A stretch of 64,000 bases of DNA from Candidatus Kaistia colombiensis (GTDB lineage: Bacteria > Pseudomonadota > Alphaproteobacteria > Rhizobiales > Kaistiaceae). A program made the position numbers and the translations under genes. Of the stretch, positions 53,691 through 62,269 are shown one piece after another (the first letter of the stretch is position 1; the number at the start of each line of letters is the position of its first letter). The notes under the pieces were generated by a model. The model made no database searches and was not told the DNA's origin. It was given only the letters and a program-made list of their open reading frames with translations. The stretch spans positions 4,726,501 through 4,790,500 of the forward strand of contig CP119318.1 in the NCBI GenBank assembly GCA_029203105.1, in the 5' to 3' direction.

Positions 53691-54158
53691 TTATTTTGGT
53701 GCCGTGGCGAAGCGCTGCGCGAGGCTGTCGGGGATTCGCTGCGCCCGGCCGGCCCGATTGACCAGGACCACCGTGACGACCGCCTCGATCAGCACTTCCG
53801 AGCCGCGCCGGATGGTCTGCGACAACAGGATGCGCGCCCCGCGCACCTCCTTGGGCCGGGTCAGCACCTCGACGACGTCGTCGATCCGCGCCGGTCGCTT
53901 GAAGTCGATCTCCATGCGGTGCACGGCGAAGGCGATCGGCTCGCCCGTCTCGCCGGCATCGAGTTCGCTGTGATGCACGCCGAGCAGGCGGACATAGTCG
54001 CTGCGTCCACGCTCGAGGAAGCGGACATAGGAGCCGTGATAGACGACGCCGGAGAAGTCGGTGTCCTCGAAATAGATCCGCACCGGCAGGACGTGGCCGT
54101 CGGGCGTGTGCCGGCCGGCGAGATGGGGATAGTCTTCGGGGATGCCTGCCTGGCTCAT
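53691..54158 (-). CDS. ybgC: Acyl-CoA thioesterase YbgC
   Basis: The 155-residue hot-dog-fold thioesterase has the catalytic motif VRIYFEDTDFSGVVYHGSY, with Asp in DTD, and FLERGRSDYVRLLGV. YbgC is encoded beside Tol-Pal in most proteobacteria and may act in lipid metabolism with acyl carrier protein. It lies between ruvB and tolQ as in many relatives. Confidence 0.94.
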   Translation of the reverse strand: MSQAGIPEDYPHLAGRHTPDGHVLPVRIYFEDTDFSGVVYHGSYVRFLERGRSDYVRLLGVHHSELDAGETGEPIAFAVHRMEIDFKRPARIDDVVEVLTRPKEVRGARILLSQTIRRGSEVLIEAVVTVVLVNRAGRAQRIPDSLAQRFATAPK

Positions 54159-54230
54159 CGATCCTGGCTCCTGTCTATGCTGCGGCGATGCCCTCCGACG
54201 GCGACGGTCGCCGCAGAGGGTCTATGCGAT

Positions 54231-55265
54231 CTAGTCGTCGAGATCGAGCAGCGGCGCGTCGGCGATGGCGCTGTTCGGCACGGCGAGACCGAGATGCCGG
54301 AACGCGTGCGGCGTCAGCAGGCGGCCGCGCGGCGTGCGCTGCACGAAGCCCTGCTGGATCAGATAGGGCTCGACGATCTCCTCGATCGCGTCGCGCGGCT
54401 CGGACAGCGCCGCGGCGATCGTCTCGATGCCGACCGGCCCGCCGCCGAAGGACACCGCGATCGTCGACATGTAGCGACGATCGAGCGAATCGAATCCCAT
54501 GCTGTCGACCTCGAGCCGCAGCAACGCGCCATCGGCCACTTCGCGGGTGATCGTGCCGGGTCCCTCGACCAGGGCAAAATCGCGCACGCGGCGCAACAGC
54601 CGGCCGGCGACGCGCGGCGTGCCGCGCGAGCGGCGGGCGATCTCGGTCGCGCCGTCCGGCGTCATGCCGATGCCCATCATCTTGGCGCCGCGCGACACGA
54701 TGTGTTCGAGTTCCGGCACCGTGTAGAACTGCAACCGGACGGGAATGCCGAAGCGGTCGCGCAGCGGCGTCGTCAGCAGGCCGAGACGGGTTGTCGCAGC
54801 GACCAGCGTGAACTTGGCCAGGTCGATCTTCACCGAACGCGCCGCCGGCCCCTCGCCGATGATCAGGTCGAGCTGGAAATCCTCCATCGCCGGATAGAGG
54901 ATCTCTTCCACCGCCGGGCTGAGGCGGTGAATCTCGTCGATGAAGAGGACGTCGCGCTCTTCCAGATTGGTCAGCAGGGCGGCGAGATCGCCCGCCTTGG
55001 CAATGACCGGCCCGGAGGTCGCGCGAAAGTTGACGCCCAGTTCGCGGGAGACAATCTGGGCCAGCGTCGTCTTGCCGAGGCCGGGCGGGCCGACGAACAG
55101 CACATGGTCGAGCGCTTCCTTGCGGCTGCGCGCCGCCTCGATGAAGACGGAGAGGTTGGCGCGCGCCTGCTGCTGGCCGACGAAATCGGCCAGCACCTGC
55201 GGCCGCAACGTGCGGTCGAAGTCTTCACTCTGCGATTCGGGGGCAACCAGGCGGCTGTCGCTCAT
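54231..55265 (-). CDS. ruvB: Holliday junction branch migration ATPase RuvB
   Basis: The 344-residue AAA motor has Walker A FVGPPGLGKTTLA, Walker B FIDEIHRLSPAVEE and the C-terminal winged helix with FVQRTPRGRLLTPHAFRHLG. It drives branch migration with RuvA. Its ATG overlaps the stop of the 158-residue membrane protein gene by four bases, so translation is probably coupled. Confidence 0.98.
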   Translation of the reverse strand: MSDSRLVAPESQSEDFDRTLRPQVLADFVGQQQARANLSVFIEAARSRKEALDHVLFVGPPGLGKTTLAQIVSRELGVNFRATSGPVIAKAGDLAALLTNLEERDVLFIDEIHRLSPAVEEILYPAMEDFQLDLIIGEGPAARSVKIDLAKFTLVAATTRLGLLTTPLRDRFGIPVRLQFYTVPELEHIVSRGAKMMGIGMTPDGATEIARRSRGTPRVAGRLLRRVRDFALVEGPGTITREVADGALLRLEVDSMGFDSLDRRYMSTIAVSFGGGPVGIETIAAALSEPRDAIEEIVEPYLIQQGFVQRTPRGRLLTPHAFRHLGLAVPNSAIADAPLLDLDD

Positions 55266-55738
55266 CGTTCCTCCTGCGACAACACGGGCCGCGCAAATGG
55301 TCGGCTCAGTCCGTAGCAGACGAGGCCGGCAAGGACCACGCTGACGAACGCCCGTCCCCCGATCGCCAGTTGCGCGCCCAAAGGCGGCGGCGTGAAGACG
55401 AAGAGGTTGCGGGCAAAGAAGATGGCGGTGGCGAAGCCGAGCCCGGCCGACAGGATGGCGATCCAGCGGCCGGAGGCCTGGCCGCGCGAATCACGCCAGG
55501 CGACCAGCGCACCGACAAGGCCGGCCGGCAGCGCGCCCAGGACGAACAGAAAGCGCGGCACGAAGAACACGTCCTCGACGATCCAGCTCCGCAGCCGGGC
55601 GATCGTCAATCCGGCCTCCTGGCTCACCTGCTCGAGCGCCATGTCGGCAAGCATGAACAGCAATGGCCCGAGCAGCGCGAAGATCACGATCGTCGGCCAG
55701 CGCTTCAAAAGCGCCGCGCGGAGCCCGGTCACGGCCAA
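55262..55738 (-). CDS. Small polytopic membrane protein inserted between ruvA and ruvB
   Basis: The 158-residue protein has about four hydrophobic helices (about 17-33, 62-82, 91-108 and 127-145) and no recognisable domain. It starts 22 bases after ruvA and overlaps ruvB by four bases, which implies a real, translated gene. I cannot name it. Conservation in the same place in related genomes would show whether it is linked to RuvAB or merely to the operon. Confidence 0.75.
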   Translation of the reverse strand: MAVTGLRAALLKRWPTIVIFALLGPLLFMLADMALEQVSQEAGLTIARLRSWIVEDVFFVPRFLFVLGALPAGLVGALVAWRDSRGQASGRWIAILSAGLGFATAIFFARNLFVFTPPPLGAQLAIGGRAFVSVVLAGLVCYGLSRPFARPVLSQEER

Positions 55739-55760
55739 TCTACCCTCATGAGGACGCGGG

Positions 55761-56378
55761 TCATCGCGCCAGTTCCTTGAGGCCGAGCCGGATCAGCGTC
55801 TCGGTCGTCGCCGCCTCGCCGGCGGAACGCGCCGCCGCGGCGACGGCGGCGCTCGCCTGCAACTGCGCATAGCCGAGATTGGTCAGCGCCGATACGGCGT
55901 CGGCCACCGGCTGCGGCGCGCGCTTGTCGTGCAGTTCCTCCTGCAGGGCGACGAAGGTCGGGTCGGCGGTCGAGAACGCCGGCGCCTTGTCGCGCAGTTC
56001 GGCGATGATGCGCGCCGCCACCTTCGGCCCGACGCCGGGCGCGCGCGAAACCTGCGCCTTGTCCTGCAGGGCGATGGCGGTGGCGAGATCGGCCGGCTTC
56101 AGGATGCCGAGAATGGCGAGCGCCACCTTCGAGCCGACGCCCTGCACGGTCATCAGCAGGCGGAACCACTCGCGCTCGACATCGGCGCCGAAGCCAAACA
56201 GCTTGATCATGTCCTCGCGGACATAGGTCTCGATGGCGAGCTGGGCCGCCTCGCCCGGCGAAGGCAGCGCCTGCAGGGTTCGGGTCGAGCAATGCACGAG
56301 ATAGCCGACGCCGCCGACGTCGAGGATCACCCAGTCATCCCCGAGCGTATCGACGATCCCCTTGAGCTTGCCGATCAT
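55761..56378 (-). CDS. ruvA: Holliday junction branch migration protein RuvA
   Basis: The 205-residue protein has an OB-fold N-terminus (MIGKLKGIVDTLGDDWVILD), two helix-hairpin-helix motifs (LLMTVQGVGSKVALAILGI; RAPGVGPKVAARIIAELRD) and a C-terminal domain III that contacts RuvB (ALTNLGYAQLQASAAVA). Length is normal. It lies 76 bases downstream of ruvC. Confidence 0.97.
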   Translation of the reverse strand: MIGKLKGIVDTLGDDWVILDVGGVGYLVHCSTRTLQALPSPGEAAQLAIETYVREDMIKLFGFGADVEREWFRLLMTVQGVGSKVALAILGILKPADLATAIALQDKAQVSRAPGVGPKVAARIIAELRDKAPAFSTADPTFVALQEELHDKRAPQPVADAVSALTNLGYAQLQASAAVAAAARSAGEAATTETLIRLGLKELAR

Positions 56379-56454
56379 GCCTGCATTTGCCTCCGAAAGC
56401 GGGAAACCGGAAAGCAGCGGGCCTTCCGGATCGGTTCTTGCGTCGCGTCCAGCG

Positions 56455-56964
56455 TCAGCCTGCCGCGCGCATCATGCGCGCGAGCGAAACGCGGTGATGA
56501 ACGTGGCAGATCGCGATGCCGAGCGCATCCGCCGCGTCATCAGTGTCGAACTCCGCCTTCGGCAAAAGCACCTTCACCATCATGCGGATCTGCTCCTTGC
56601 CGGCATGGCCGGCGCCGACGATCGTCTTCTTGACCGAGTTCGGCGAATATTCGGCGACCGAAAGGCCGGCCAGCGCTGGCACCAGCAGCGCGATGCCGCG
56701 CGCATGGCCGAGTTTCAGCGTCGCGCCGGCGTCCTTGTTGACGAAGGTCTGCTCCACCGCAGCCTCGTCGGGCTCATACCGGCGCATCACTTCCGTCAGC
56801 CCCTCATGCAGGGTCACCAGCCGATGCGCCAGCTCGCCGTCGAGTTGCGCCTTGACCGTGCCGGACGCGATAAAGGTCAGCGCATTGCCCCGGCTCTCGA
56901 CGATGCCCCAGCCGGTGCGACGGAGTCCGGGGTCGATGCCGATGATGCGAATCGTGTGTGTCAT
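56455..56964 (-). CDS. ruvC: Crossover junction endonuclease RuvC
   Basis: The 169-residue Holliday junction resolvase has catalytic Asp11 in GIDPGLRRTGWG, the middle acidic residue in EQTFVNKDAGATLKLG, and the C-terminal pair in FDTDDAADALGIAICH. The order ruvC-ruvA-(membrane protein)-ruvB is one operon. Confidence 0.97.
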   Translation of the reverse strand: MTHTIRIIGIDPGLRRTGWGIVESRGNALTFIASGTVKAQLDGELAHRLVTLHEGLTEVMRRYEPDEAAVEQTFVNKDAGATLKLGHARGIALLVPALAGLSVAEYSPNSVKKTIVGAGHAGKEQIRMMVKVLLPKAEFDTDDAADALGIAICHVHHRVSLARMMRAAG

Positions 56965-57056
56965 GCCAAAGGCCTAGCCGACCCTCGCGCACTTGTGAAG
57001 AACATTCGGGGAACATCGGCGGACAACCGGGCCGTCCGCCGACCCGGCCTGTCGCG

Positions 57057-57659
57057 TCAAAGCGGCTTCACGCCGTCCTTTTCGGCCTGCACGCCGCGGG
57101 CCGACAGGCTGCCATCGGCGGCCTTGGTGACGAAGACCGAGACGGCGGCGCCCGGCTTCAGCAGCGAGCGGTCGCCCGGGATGATCGCGACGATGCGCGC
57201 CTCCGGCCCGACATCGATATCCTGCTCGCCGCCCTTGTAGGTCAGCCGCAGCGTCTGGCGCTCCGGCGCGGCGATCACGGTGGTGACGGTGGCGTTGGTC
57301 ATCGAGCGATTGGCGCCCGACATCGGCCGCTGCCCCTCGCCCGTGCCGCGCATGCTCTCGGCGAAGATGTGCACTTCCTGCGCGTGCAGCTTGCCATCGG
57401 GCCCCTTCACGGCGGCGGAGCCGACAAAGTCGCCGGCCTTGATGTCACTGAGCTTGCGGTTTTGCAGCGCGGTGACGTTGACGGTGGGCGGCACCCGAAC
57501 CGCCTCGGTCTTGCCGTCGGCGGTCTTCATCGTCAGCACGTCGCCCTTGAAGCTCTCGACCGTGCCGCCGACGCGGTCGGGCATGGCTCCCTGCTGCGCC
57601 AGCGCGGCAATGGAACCGAGGGTCAGGAGGCAGGCGGAAGCAACCGGGATCAGGCGCAT
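57057..57659 (-). CDS. Secreted DUF5666-like protein
   Basis: The 200-residue protein has a signal peptide (LIPVASACLLTLGSIAALAQ, cleavage after ALA near residue 21) and two OB-like beta repeats (GGTVESFKGDVLTMKTADGK; VTTVIAAPERQTLRLTYKGG). Proteins with this look are periplasmic and uncharacterised. The ATG at 57659 is preferred over 57722 because it starts the signal peptide. Confidence 0.78.
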   Translation of the reverse strand: MRLIPVASACLLTLGSIAALAQQGAMPDRVGGTVESFKGDVLTMKTADGKTEAVRVPPTVNVTALQNRKLSDIKAGDFVGSAAVKGPDGKLHAQEVHIFAESMRGTGEGQRPMSGANRSMTNATVTTVIAAPERQTLRLTYKGGEQDIDVGPEARIVAIIPGDRSLLKPGAAVSVFVTKAADGSLSARGVQAEKDGVKPL

Positions 57660-57796
57660 GGTTCGCTCCGAGGCAAGACGGCCGGACATGGCCATCGCGA
57701 AGGAGCAACTAGGGCGCGCCAAGGCGCTGTCGAGCGCGCCCCGGCAGCGGCGGGAGGCCGGCCCGAGCGCGTCGGGCCGGCGGGGTGGGAAACGCC

Positions 57797-58546
57797 TCAG
57801 GCGGCCGTCAGCTTCTGCATGACTTCGTCGGAGACTTCGAAGTTGGTGTAGACGTTCTGGACGTCGTCATCGTCGTCGAGCGCGTCGATCAGCTTCATGA
57901 CGCTGACCGCCTTCTCCTCGTCGACCGGAACGAGGTTCTGCGGCTTCCAGATCGCCTTGACGGATTCAGCCTCGCCCAGCGTCTCCTCGAGCGCCTTGGA
58001 GACGTCGCTCAGGCTTTCGAAGGCGGTGATGATCTCGTGGCCTTCCTCGCTGCTCAGCACGTCATCGGCGCCCGCCTCGATCGCGGCGTCGAGCACCTTG
58101 TCGGCCGAGCCGACGGTCGGCTTGTAGATAATCTGGCCGACGTGATCGAACATGAAGGAGACGGCGCCGGTTTCACCCAGCGCACCGCCGGAGCGGGTGA
58201 AATAGGAGCGCACCGCGCTCGCCGTGCGGTTCTTGTTGTCGGTCAGCGCCTCGACGACGACGGCGATGCCGCCGGGACCGTAGCCCTCGTAGCGCATCTC
58301 GTCATAGTTCTCGCTATCGGCGCCGGCGGCCTTCTTGATGGCGCGGTCGACAACGTCCTTGGGCATGTTTTCGGCGCGGGCGTTCTGGATGGCCAGACGC
58401 AGGCGCGAATTCATCTTCGGGTCCGGAAGGCCGAGCTTGGCGGCGACCGTGATTTCACGGGCCAGCTTGGCGAAGGCCTGCGAGCGCTTGGCGTCGGCCG
58501 CACCCTTGCGGTGCATGATGTTCTTGAATTGGGAGTGTCCGGCCAT
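57797..58546 (-). CDS. YebC/PmpR family regulator or translation factor
   Basis: The 249-residue protein opens MAGHSQFKNIMHRKGAADAK, the YebC hallmark, then YEGYGPGGIAVVVEALTDN and FMFDHVGQI, in three domains with normal length. The family was annotated as DNA-binding regulators; recent work shows YebC proteins ease ribosome stalling at proline tracts. The proline-rich TolA and 619-residue proteins here would be natural clients (inference). It precedes the ruv operon as in many relatives. Confidence 0.96.
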   Translation of the reverse strand: MAGHSQFKNIMHRKGAADAKRSQAFAKLAREITVAAKLGLPDPKMNSRLRLAIQNARAENMPKDVVDRAIKKAAGADSENYDEMRYEGYGPGGIAVVVEALTDNKNRTASAVRSYFTRSGGALGETGAVSFMFDHVGQIIYKPTVGSADKVLDAAIEAGADDVLSSEEGHEIITAFESLSDVSKALEETLGEAESVKAIWKPQNLVPVDEEKAVSVMKLIDALDDDDDVQNVYTNFEVSDEVMQKLTAA

Positions 58547-58635
58547 CTGAGGCGTCCTACTTGAAGCAAATGGGCGGCGCGGCGCCGCGCGATCGCCCCG
58601 CTTATAGGGGCAAGAAGGCCCGAAATAAAGTCGGC

Positions 58636-59739
58636 TCAGTGGCCGGCGGGCCAGCGTTCCGCTGCGATCTCGGCCGCCTTGCGCTGGCCCTCGGGCAGCC
58701 TCTCGACGAAATCGTCGAGCCACTCATCCTTGGCGCCGCGCTTCTCGGCGATCAGATGCCACTTGGCGGCGGCGACCGGGTCGGGGTCTGCGCCCATGCC
58801 GCTGGCGAGAATTCGGGCATAGCGGTTCTGGCCGACGGCATTGCCGGACTCGGCCGCGCGCTGGAACCAGCCCGCCGCCGCGATGATATCCTTGCCGGCG
58901 CCGATTCCGTTGAACAGACGGATGCCATATTCGACCGCCGCGTCAGGATGGCCGGCCTTGGCCGCCTTGGCCATCCACATCGTCGCGATGCCGTCGTCGA
59001 GCACGACGCCCTCGCCCTCGGCATAGAGCTGCGCCAGAGCGAACTGGGCGTCGACATTACCTTGGCCGGCGGACTTGCTGAACAGCGAAGCCGCCTTCTC
59101 GGCGTCCCGCGGCCGGACCGTTCCTTCCAGATAGAGCAGCCCCAGATTGTAGAGCGCCTGCGGTTCGTTCCATTCGGCCGCCTGCTCGAAGGCGTCGGCC
59201 GCCTTGGTGCGATCCTTCTTCACGCCGCGTCCGTCGAGATAGAGCAGGCCGAGCGCCAGCTGCGCATTCGGATCGCCGCCGAGCGCCCCCTGCTGATACC
59301 AGGCGGCGGCCGCTTGGTCGCTCTGCTTGACGCCGAGGCCCTCGCCATAGAGCCGGCCGACCAGCGTCGCCGAGGCGCCGTCGCCGCGCTGCGCGCGGCT
59401 CATGGCGATCTGGAAGGCGGTGAGGTACAGGCCGCGCTGGAACGCGCCGAAGGCGATGTCGCCCTCGCCCTCATCGGTGAGCGCCCGGCCGGACCGGATC
59501 AGGTCATCGGCGCTCGGCATCAACCCGGCGGCGGGCGGCGGAACGCCAAGCGTGCCGGCCGAATCGAGCACCGGCGCAACCCCGATCGACTTTTCGGCAT
59601 CCGGCGACGTCGTCGAGCCGGTGGTCGCCGGAGCCGCCTTGTTCGACTGGGTCGCCTTGGTCGGGACGGATACAGTCTTTTCGGCCTGCGCCGGCAGCGC
59701 GACAGCGACAAGAACGACGCCAAGGATCGCGGCTCTCAT
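58636..59739 (-). CDS. Secreted Sel1-repeat (TPR-like) protein
   Basis: The 367 residues have a signal peptide (ILGVVLVAVALPAQA, cleavage near 20), a low-complexity Ser/Thr/Ala segment, and about six Sel1 repeats, e.g. DPNAQLALGLLYLDGRGVKKD and NVDAQFALAQLYAEGEGVVLDD. Sel1 repeats mediate protein contacts. An upstream ATG at 59763 overlaps the previous gene's stop (ATGA) and could be the coupled start; 59739 gives the cleaner signal peptide. Confidence 0.88.
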   Translation of the reverse strand: MRAAILGVVLVAVALPAQAEKTVSVPTKATQSNKAAPATTGSTTSPDAEKSIGVAPVLDSAGTLGVPPPAAGLMPSADDLIRSGRALTDEGEGDIAFGAFQRGLYLTAFQIAMSRAQRGDGASATLVGRLYGEGLGVKQSDQAAAAWYQQGALGGDPNAQLALGLLYLDGRGVKKDRTKAADAFEQAAEWNEPQALYNLGLLYLEGTVRPRDAEKAASLFSKSAGQGNVDAQFALAQLYAEGEGVVLDDGIATMWMAKAAKAGHPDAAVEYGIRLFNGIGAGKDIIAAAGWFQRAAESGNAVGQNRYARILASGMGADPDPVAAAKWHLIAEKRGAKDEWLDDFVERLPEGQRKAAEIAAERWPAGH

Positions 59740-59759
59740 CGGGTTCGCGCCTCGCCGAA

Positions 59760-60431
59760 TCATTGCGTCGCTTCGGCCTGGCGCGCGGTGATCAGCCGGT
59801 TCGCCTCGGTAACGGCGGCGACGGGGCCTTCCGGATGGTTCCAGATCGCCGCGCGCAGCGCCACGAACTCGACATGCGCATCGACGGCCGGCTCGACCGA
59901 AAGAAGGCTGTTGCCGCCCATGACGACGGCGGGAATCTCGAACATCGCCGACCACCAGGCCGCCAAGTCGAACGCCTTGTCGAAACTCATCTCATCGGTG
60001 TCGCCGTCGAAGCGGCCGAAGAAGATGTAGTCGCAGTCCGTCTCGGCCGCGAGCATCGCGTCATGTCGCGTCGTGATGCCGCCGGCGCCGACGATGTGGT
60101 CGGGCCGCAACGCCGCGACGGCGTCCTTGAGATCGCCGATGCCGGTATCGACATGCAGGCCGTCGGCGCGCGACCGGCCGAACAGGCGCGTGTCGCTCGG
60201 CACGATCGCGGCAACGCCATTCGCCTGCGCCACCGGCACAAGCGCCTCGGCGATGCGCTGCAGTTCGGCTGCGCTCGACGTTTCCGAGACGATGAACAAA
60301 GTCGCGACGTCGCCAGCCTTCAGCACTTCGTCGAGCAGCGGCGCGAACGCCTCGGGGTCGAGGCCGGCCGGGGTGACGAGGCAGAGGCGCGCAAACGGCT
60401 CCGGCGGGGGGGCTTTTTTCTTTTTGGCCAT
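59760..60431 (-). CDS. ThiE-like thiamine phosphate synthase family protein, degenerate motifs
   Basis: The 223-residue TIM-barrel protein aligns with the second ThiE-like paralogue common in Hyphomicrobiales: DGLHVDTGIGDL, VGAGGITTRHDAMLAAE and YIFFGRFDGDTDEM. The TxTK-type pyrophosphate loop of true ThiE and the usual GP motif are not present, so synthase activity is doubtful. A lysine-rich N-terminus (MAKKKKAPPPEP) is unusual. The stop overlaps a possible upstream start of the Sel1 gene. Confidence 0.82.
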   Translation of the reverse strand: MAKKKKAPPPEPFARLCLVTPAGLDPEAFAPLLDEVLKAGDVATLFIVSETSSAAELQRIAEALVPVAQANGVAAIVPSDTRLFGRSRADGLHVDTGIGDLKDAVAALRPDHIVGAGGITTRHDAMLAAETDCDYIFFGRFDGDTDEMSFDKAFDLAAWWSAMFEIPAVVMGGNSLLSVEPAVDAHVEFVALRAAIWNHPEGPVAAVTEANRLITARQAEATQ

Positions 60432-60521
60432 GATCGCTTTCAACTACGCATCCGAAGACGCCACAGCCTTATGGCGAAAGCACGACGGCATTCAAGCCGT
60501 CGCGCACAACCGCGGCGGCGG

Positions 60522-61316
60522 TCAGCCGCGACCGTTGGTCAGCGCCGTCAGCAGCCGGCCCTGGATCTTCTCGTTACCGGCGCAGATGCTCTTGGTCTCG
60601 ATCATCTTCTCGCCGCCCCACAGGTCGGAGCTCTTGCCGCCGGCCTCGCGCACGAACAGGGCGCCGGCTGCGATGTCCCAGGGCTGCAGGCCTTCCTGCC
60701 AGAAGGCGTCCAGGCGACCGGCGGCGACCGAGGCAAGCTCGAACACCGGCGAACCGCTGGAGCGCATGCCGGCCACCTCGATCATGACGCTCTGCAGCTT
60801 GCGGATCGCGCCGGGATGGTCGGGCGTGCCGAGATGCGGGATGCCGGTCGCAACCACCGTATCGGCGAGCGCCGTGCGGCCGGCGACGCGCAGCCGGCGG
60901 TCGTTCAGGAACACGCCGCTGCCACGCTCGGAGACGTAGAGGTCGTTGGTGACCGGATTGAACAGCACCGCCGCGACGATCTGCTCTTCCCGCTCGAGCG
61001 CCAGCGAAACGCCGAAAACCGGGATGCCGTGCAGGAAATTGGTCGCGCCGGCGAGCGGATCGACGATCCAGCGATGCGTTTCGTCGGTGCCGGCGAGCAC
61101 GCCGCGATCCTTGGTCAGAAAGCCATAGCCCGGACGCCCCTTGGTGAGCTCCGCCACCAGCGCCTGCCCGGCCTTGCGGTCGGCGGCAACGACGAAATCG
61201 GCCGGGCCGCGCATCGAGACCTGCAAGTTTTCGATCTCGCCGAAATCACGGGCGAGGGGGCGGCCGGCCTTGGTGACGGCGCTGACCATGACGTTGAGAA
61301 GGGCCGAGCGGGCCAT
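60522..61316 (-). CDS. Inositol-monophosphatase-like protein with altered active site
   Basis: The 264-residue protein is clearly of the SuhB/IMPase fold (MARSALLNVMVSAVTKAG; WDIAAGALFVREAGG). The metal motifs are changed: the usual GEE reads GFLTKDRG, and DPLDGTTN reads DPLAGATN, so the metal-binding Glu and second Asp are gone. The last WD is kept. It may be inactive as a phosphatase or serve a structural or RNA-linked role like SuhB in rRNA antitermination (inference). It is followed by a CGACGGC/GCCGTCG hairpin (60485-60504). Confidence 0.9.
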   Translation of the reverse strand: MARSALLNVMVSAVTKAGRPLARDFGEIENLQVSMRGPADFVVAADRKAGQALVAELTKGRPGYGFLTKDRGVLAGTDETHRWIVDPLAGATNFLHGIPVFGVSLALEREEQIVAAVLFNPVTNDLYVSERGSGVFLNDRRLRVAGRTALADTVVATGIPHLGTPDHPGAIRKLQSVMIEVAGMRSSGSPVFELASVAAGRLDAFWQEGLQPWDIAAGALFVREAGGKSSDLWGGEKMIETKSICAGNEKIQGRLLTALTNGRG

Positions 61317-61429
61317 GGGCGAAACTCCTGCAGCATCGTCCGGCGGTATCGAGGCGAACCGCGCCCGGACGGAGCAAATCTGAAATGGGGGAAGCGTTTG
61401 CCTCTCCCATCACGGAATGACGACCGGCG

Positions 61430-62251
61430 TCAACCCCAGAAGGTCGGCAACCGCTCCTCAAGCACACCGCCGATCGCCAGCGGCGCGACGGAGCGGGCCA
61501 GCCCGGTTGTGTCGTCCACATCGACGGCCAGGCCGCAGAGCGTCGCCGGGCCGCCGGACGGCTGGAACCGCCCGGACGGGATCTTGGTCAGGAAGCGACG
61601 CACCGGCTCGTCCTTCTCCATGCCAAGCACGGAATCATAGTCGCCGCACATGCCGGCGTCCGACTGGTAGGCGGTGCCGCCCGGCAGGATCCGGCAATCC
61701 GAGGTCGGAACATGCGTGTGCGTGCCGACGACAAGGGTGACGCGGCCATCGAGATGGTGGCCGATGGCCTGCTTCTCGCTGGTCGCCTCGGCGTGGAAAT
61801 CGAGGACGATGGCATCGGCCTGCTCGCCGAGCGGACAGGCGGAAACCTCGCGGTCGATCGCGGCGAAGGGATCGTCGAGCGCATCCATGTAGATCCGCCC
61901 CATCGCATTGATGACGAGGACGCGGGCGCCGTTGCGGGCAACGAACAGATTGGCGCCGCGGCCAGGCGTGCCGAGCGGATAATTGACCGGGCGGAGGAAT
62001 TGCGGCTGGCGTTCGGCGAAGACAAGCGCTTCGCGCTGGTCGAAGGCGTGGTTGCCCGTCGTGATGACATCAGCGCCGGCATCGAGCACGTCGCGCACGA
62101 TGTCCTCGGTGATGCCGAAGCCACCGGCCGCGTTCTCACCATTGATGACGACGAAATCGAGCTTGTAGCGATCGATCAGGCCCGGCAGCCGCTCGATCAC
62201 GGCATTCCGTCCCGTCCGCCCCACGATATCGCCCAGAAACAGCAGTCGCAC
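61430..62251 (-). CDS. YmdB-type metallophosphoesterase (TIGR00282)
   Basis: The 273-residue enzyme has the metal motif RLLFLGDIVGRTGR, VVINGENAAGGFG, ITTGNHAFDQ and VGTHTHVPTSD, the calcineurin-like set of the TIGR00282 family. Bacillus YmdB is a cyclic-nucleotide phosphodiesterase, so a cNMP role is possible, notably alongside the cyclase-TPR protein at 27.5 kb (inference). It lies directly after 5-FCL in one run. Confidence 0.94.
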   Translation of the reverse strand: MRLLFLGDIVGRTGRNAVIERLPGLIDRYKLDFVVINGENAAGGFGITEDIVRDVLDAGADVITTGNHAFDQREALVFAERQPQFLRPVNYPLGTPGRGANLFVARNGARVLVINAMGRIYMDALDDPFAAIDREVSACPLGEQADAIVLDFHAEATSEKQAIGHHLDGRVTLVVGTHTHVPTSDCRILPGGTAYQSDAGMCGDYDSVLGMEKDEPVRRFLTKIPSGRFQPSGGPATLCGLAVDVDDTTGLARSVAPLAIGGVLEERLPTFWG

Positions 62252-62269
62252 GCAAACCCCCTTGATCGG

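Noticed and set aside
53676..53691. CtrA-like box TTAA-N7-TTAT at the end of ybgC
   Set aside because: Two mismatches and partly inside coding sequence; chance occurrence is likely.
51306..55316. 1336-codon plus-strand open frame opposite tolA, tolR, tolQ, ybgC and ruvB
   Set aside because: It runs across five well-supported minus-strand genes and their gaps, is Arg/Leu-rich and matches no family.
57733..57786. Strong GGCCGGCCCGA-type palindrome after yebC as a terminator
   Set aside because: There is no T run on either strand, so it is not called an intrinsic terminator.
61385..61410. Hairpin ATGGGGGAAG...CTCTCCCAT upstream of the IMPase-like gene as a suhB/AbcR-type small RNA
   Set aside because: Only one imperfect hairpin is present and no promoter or U tract could be shown.
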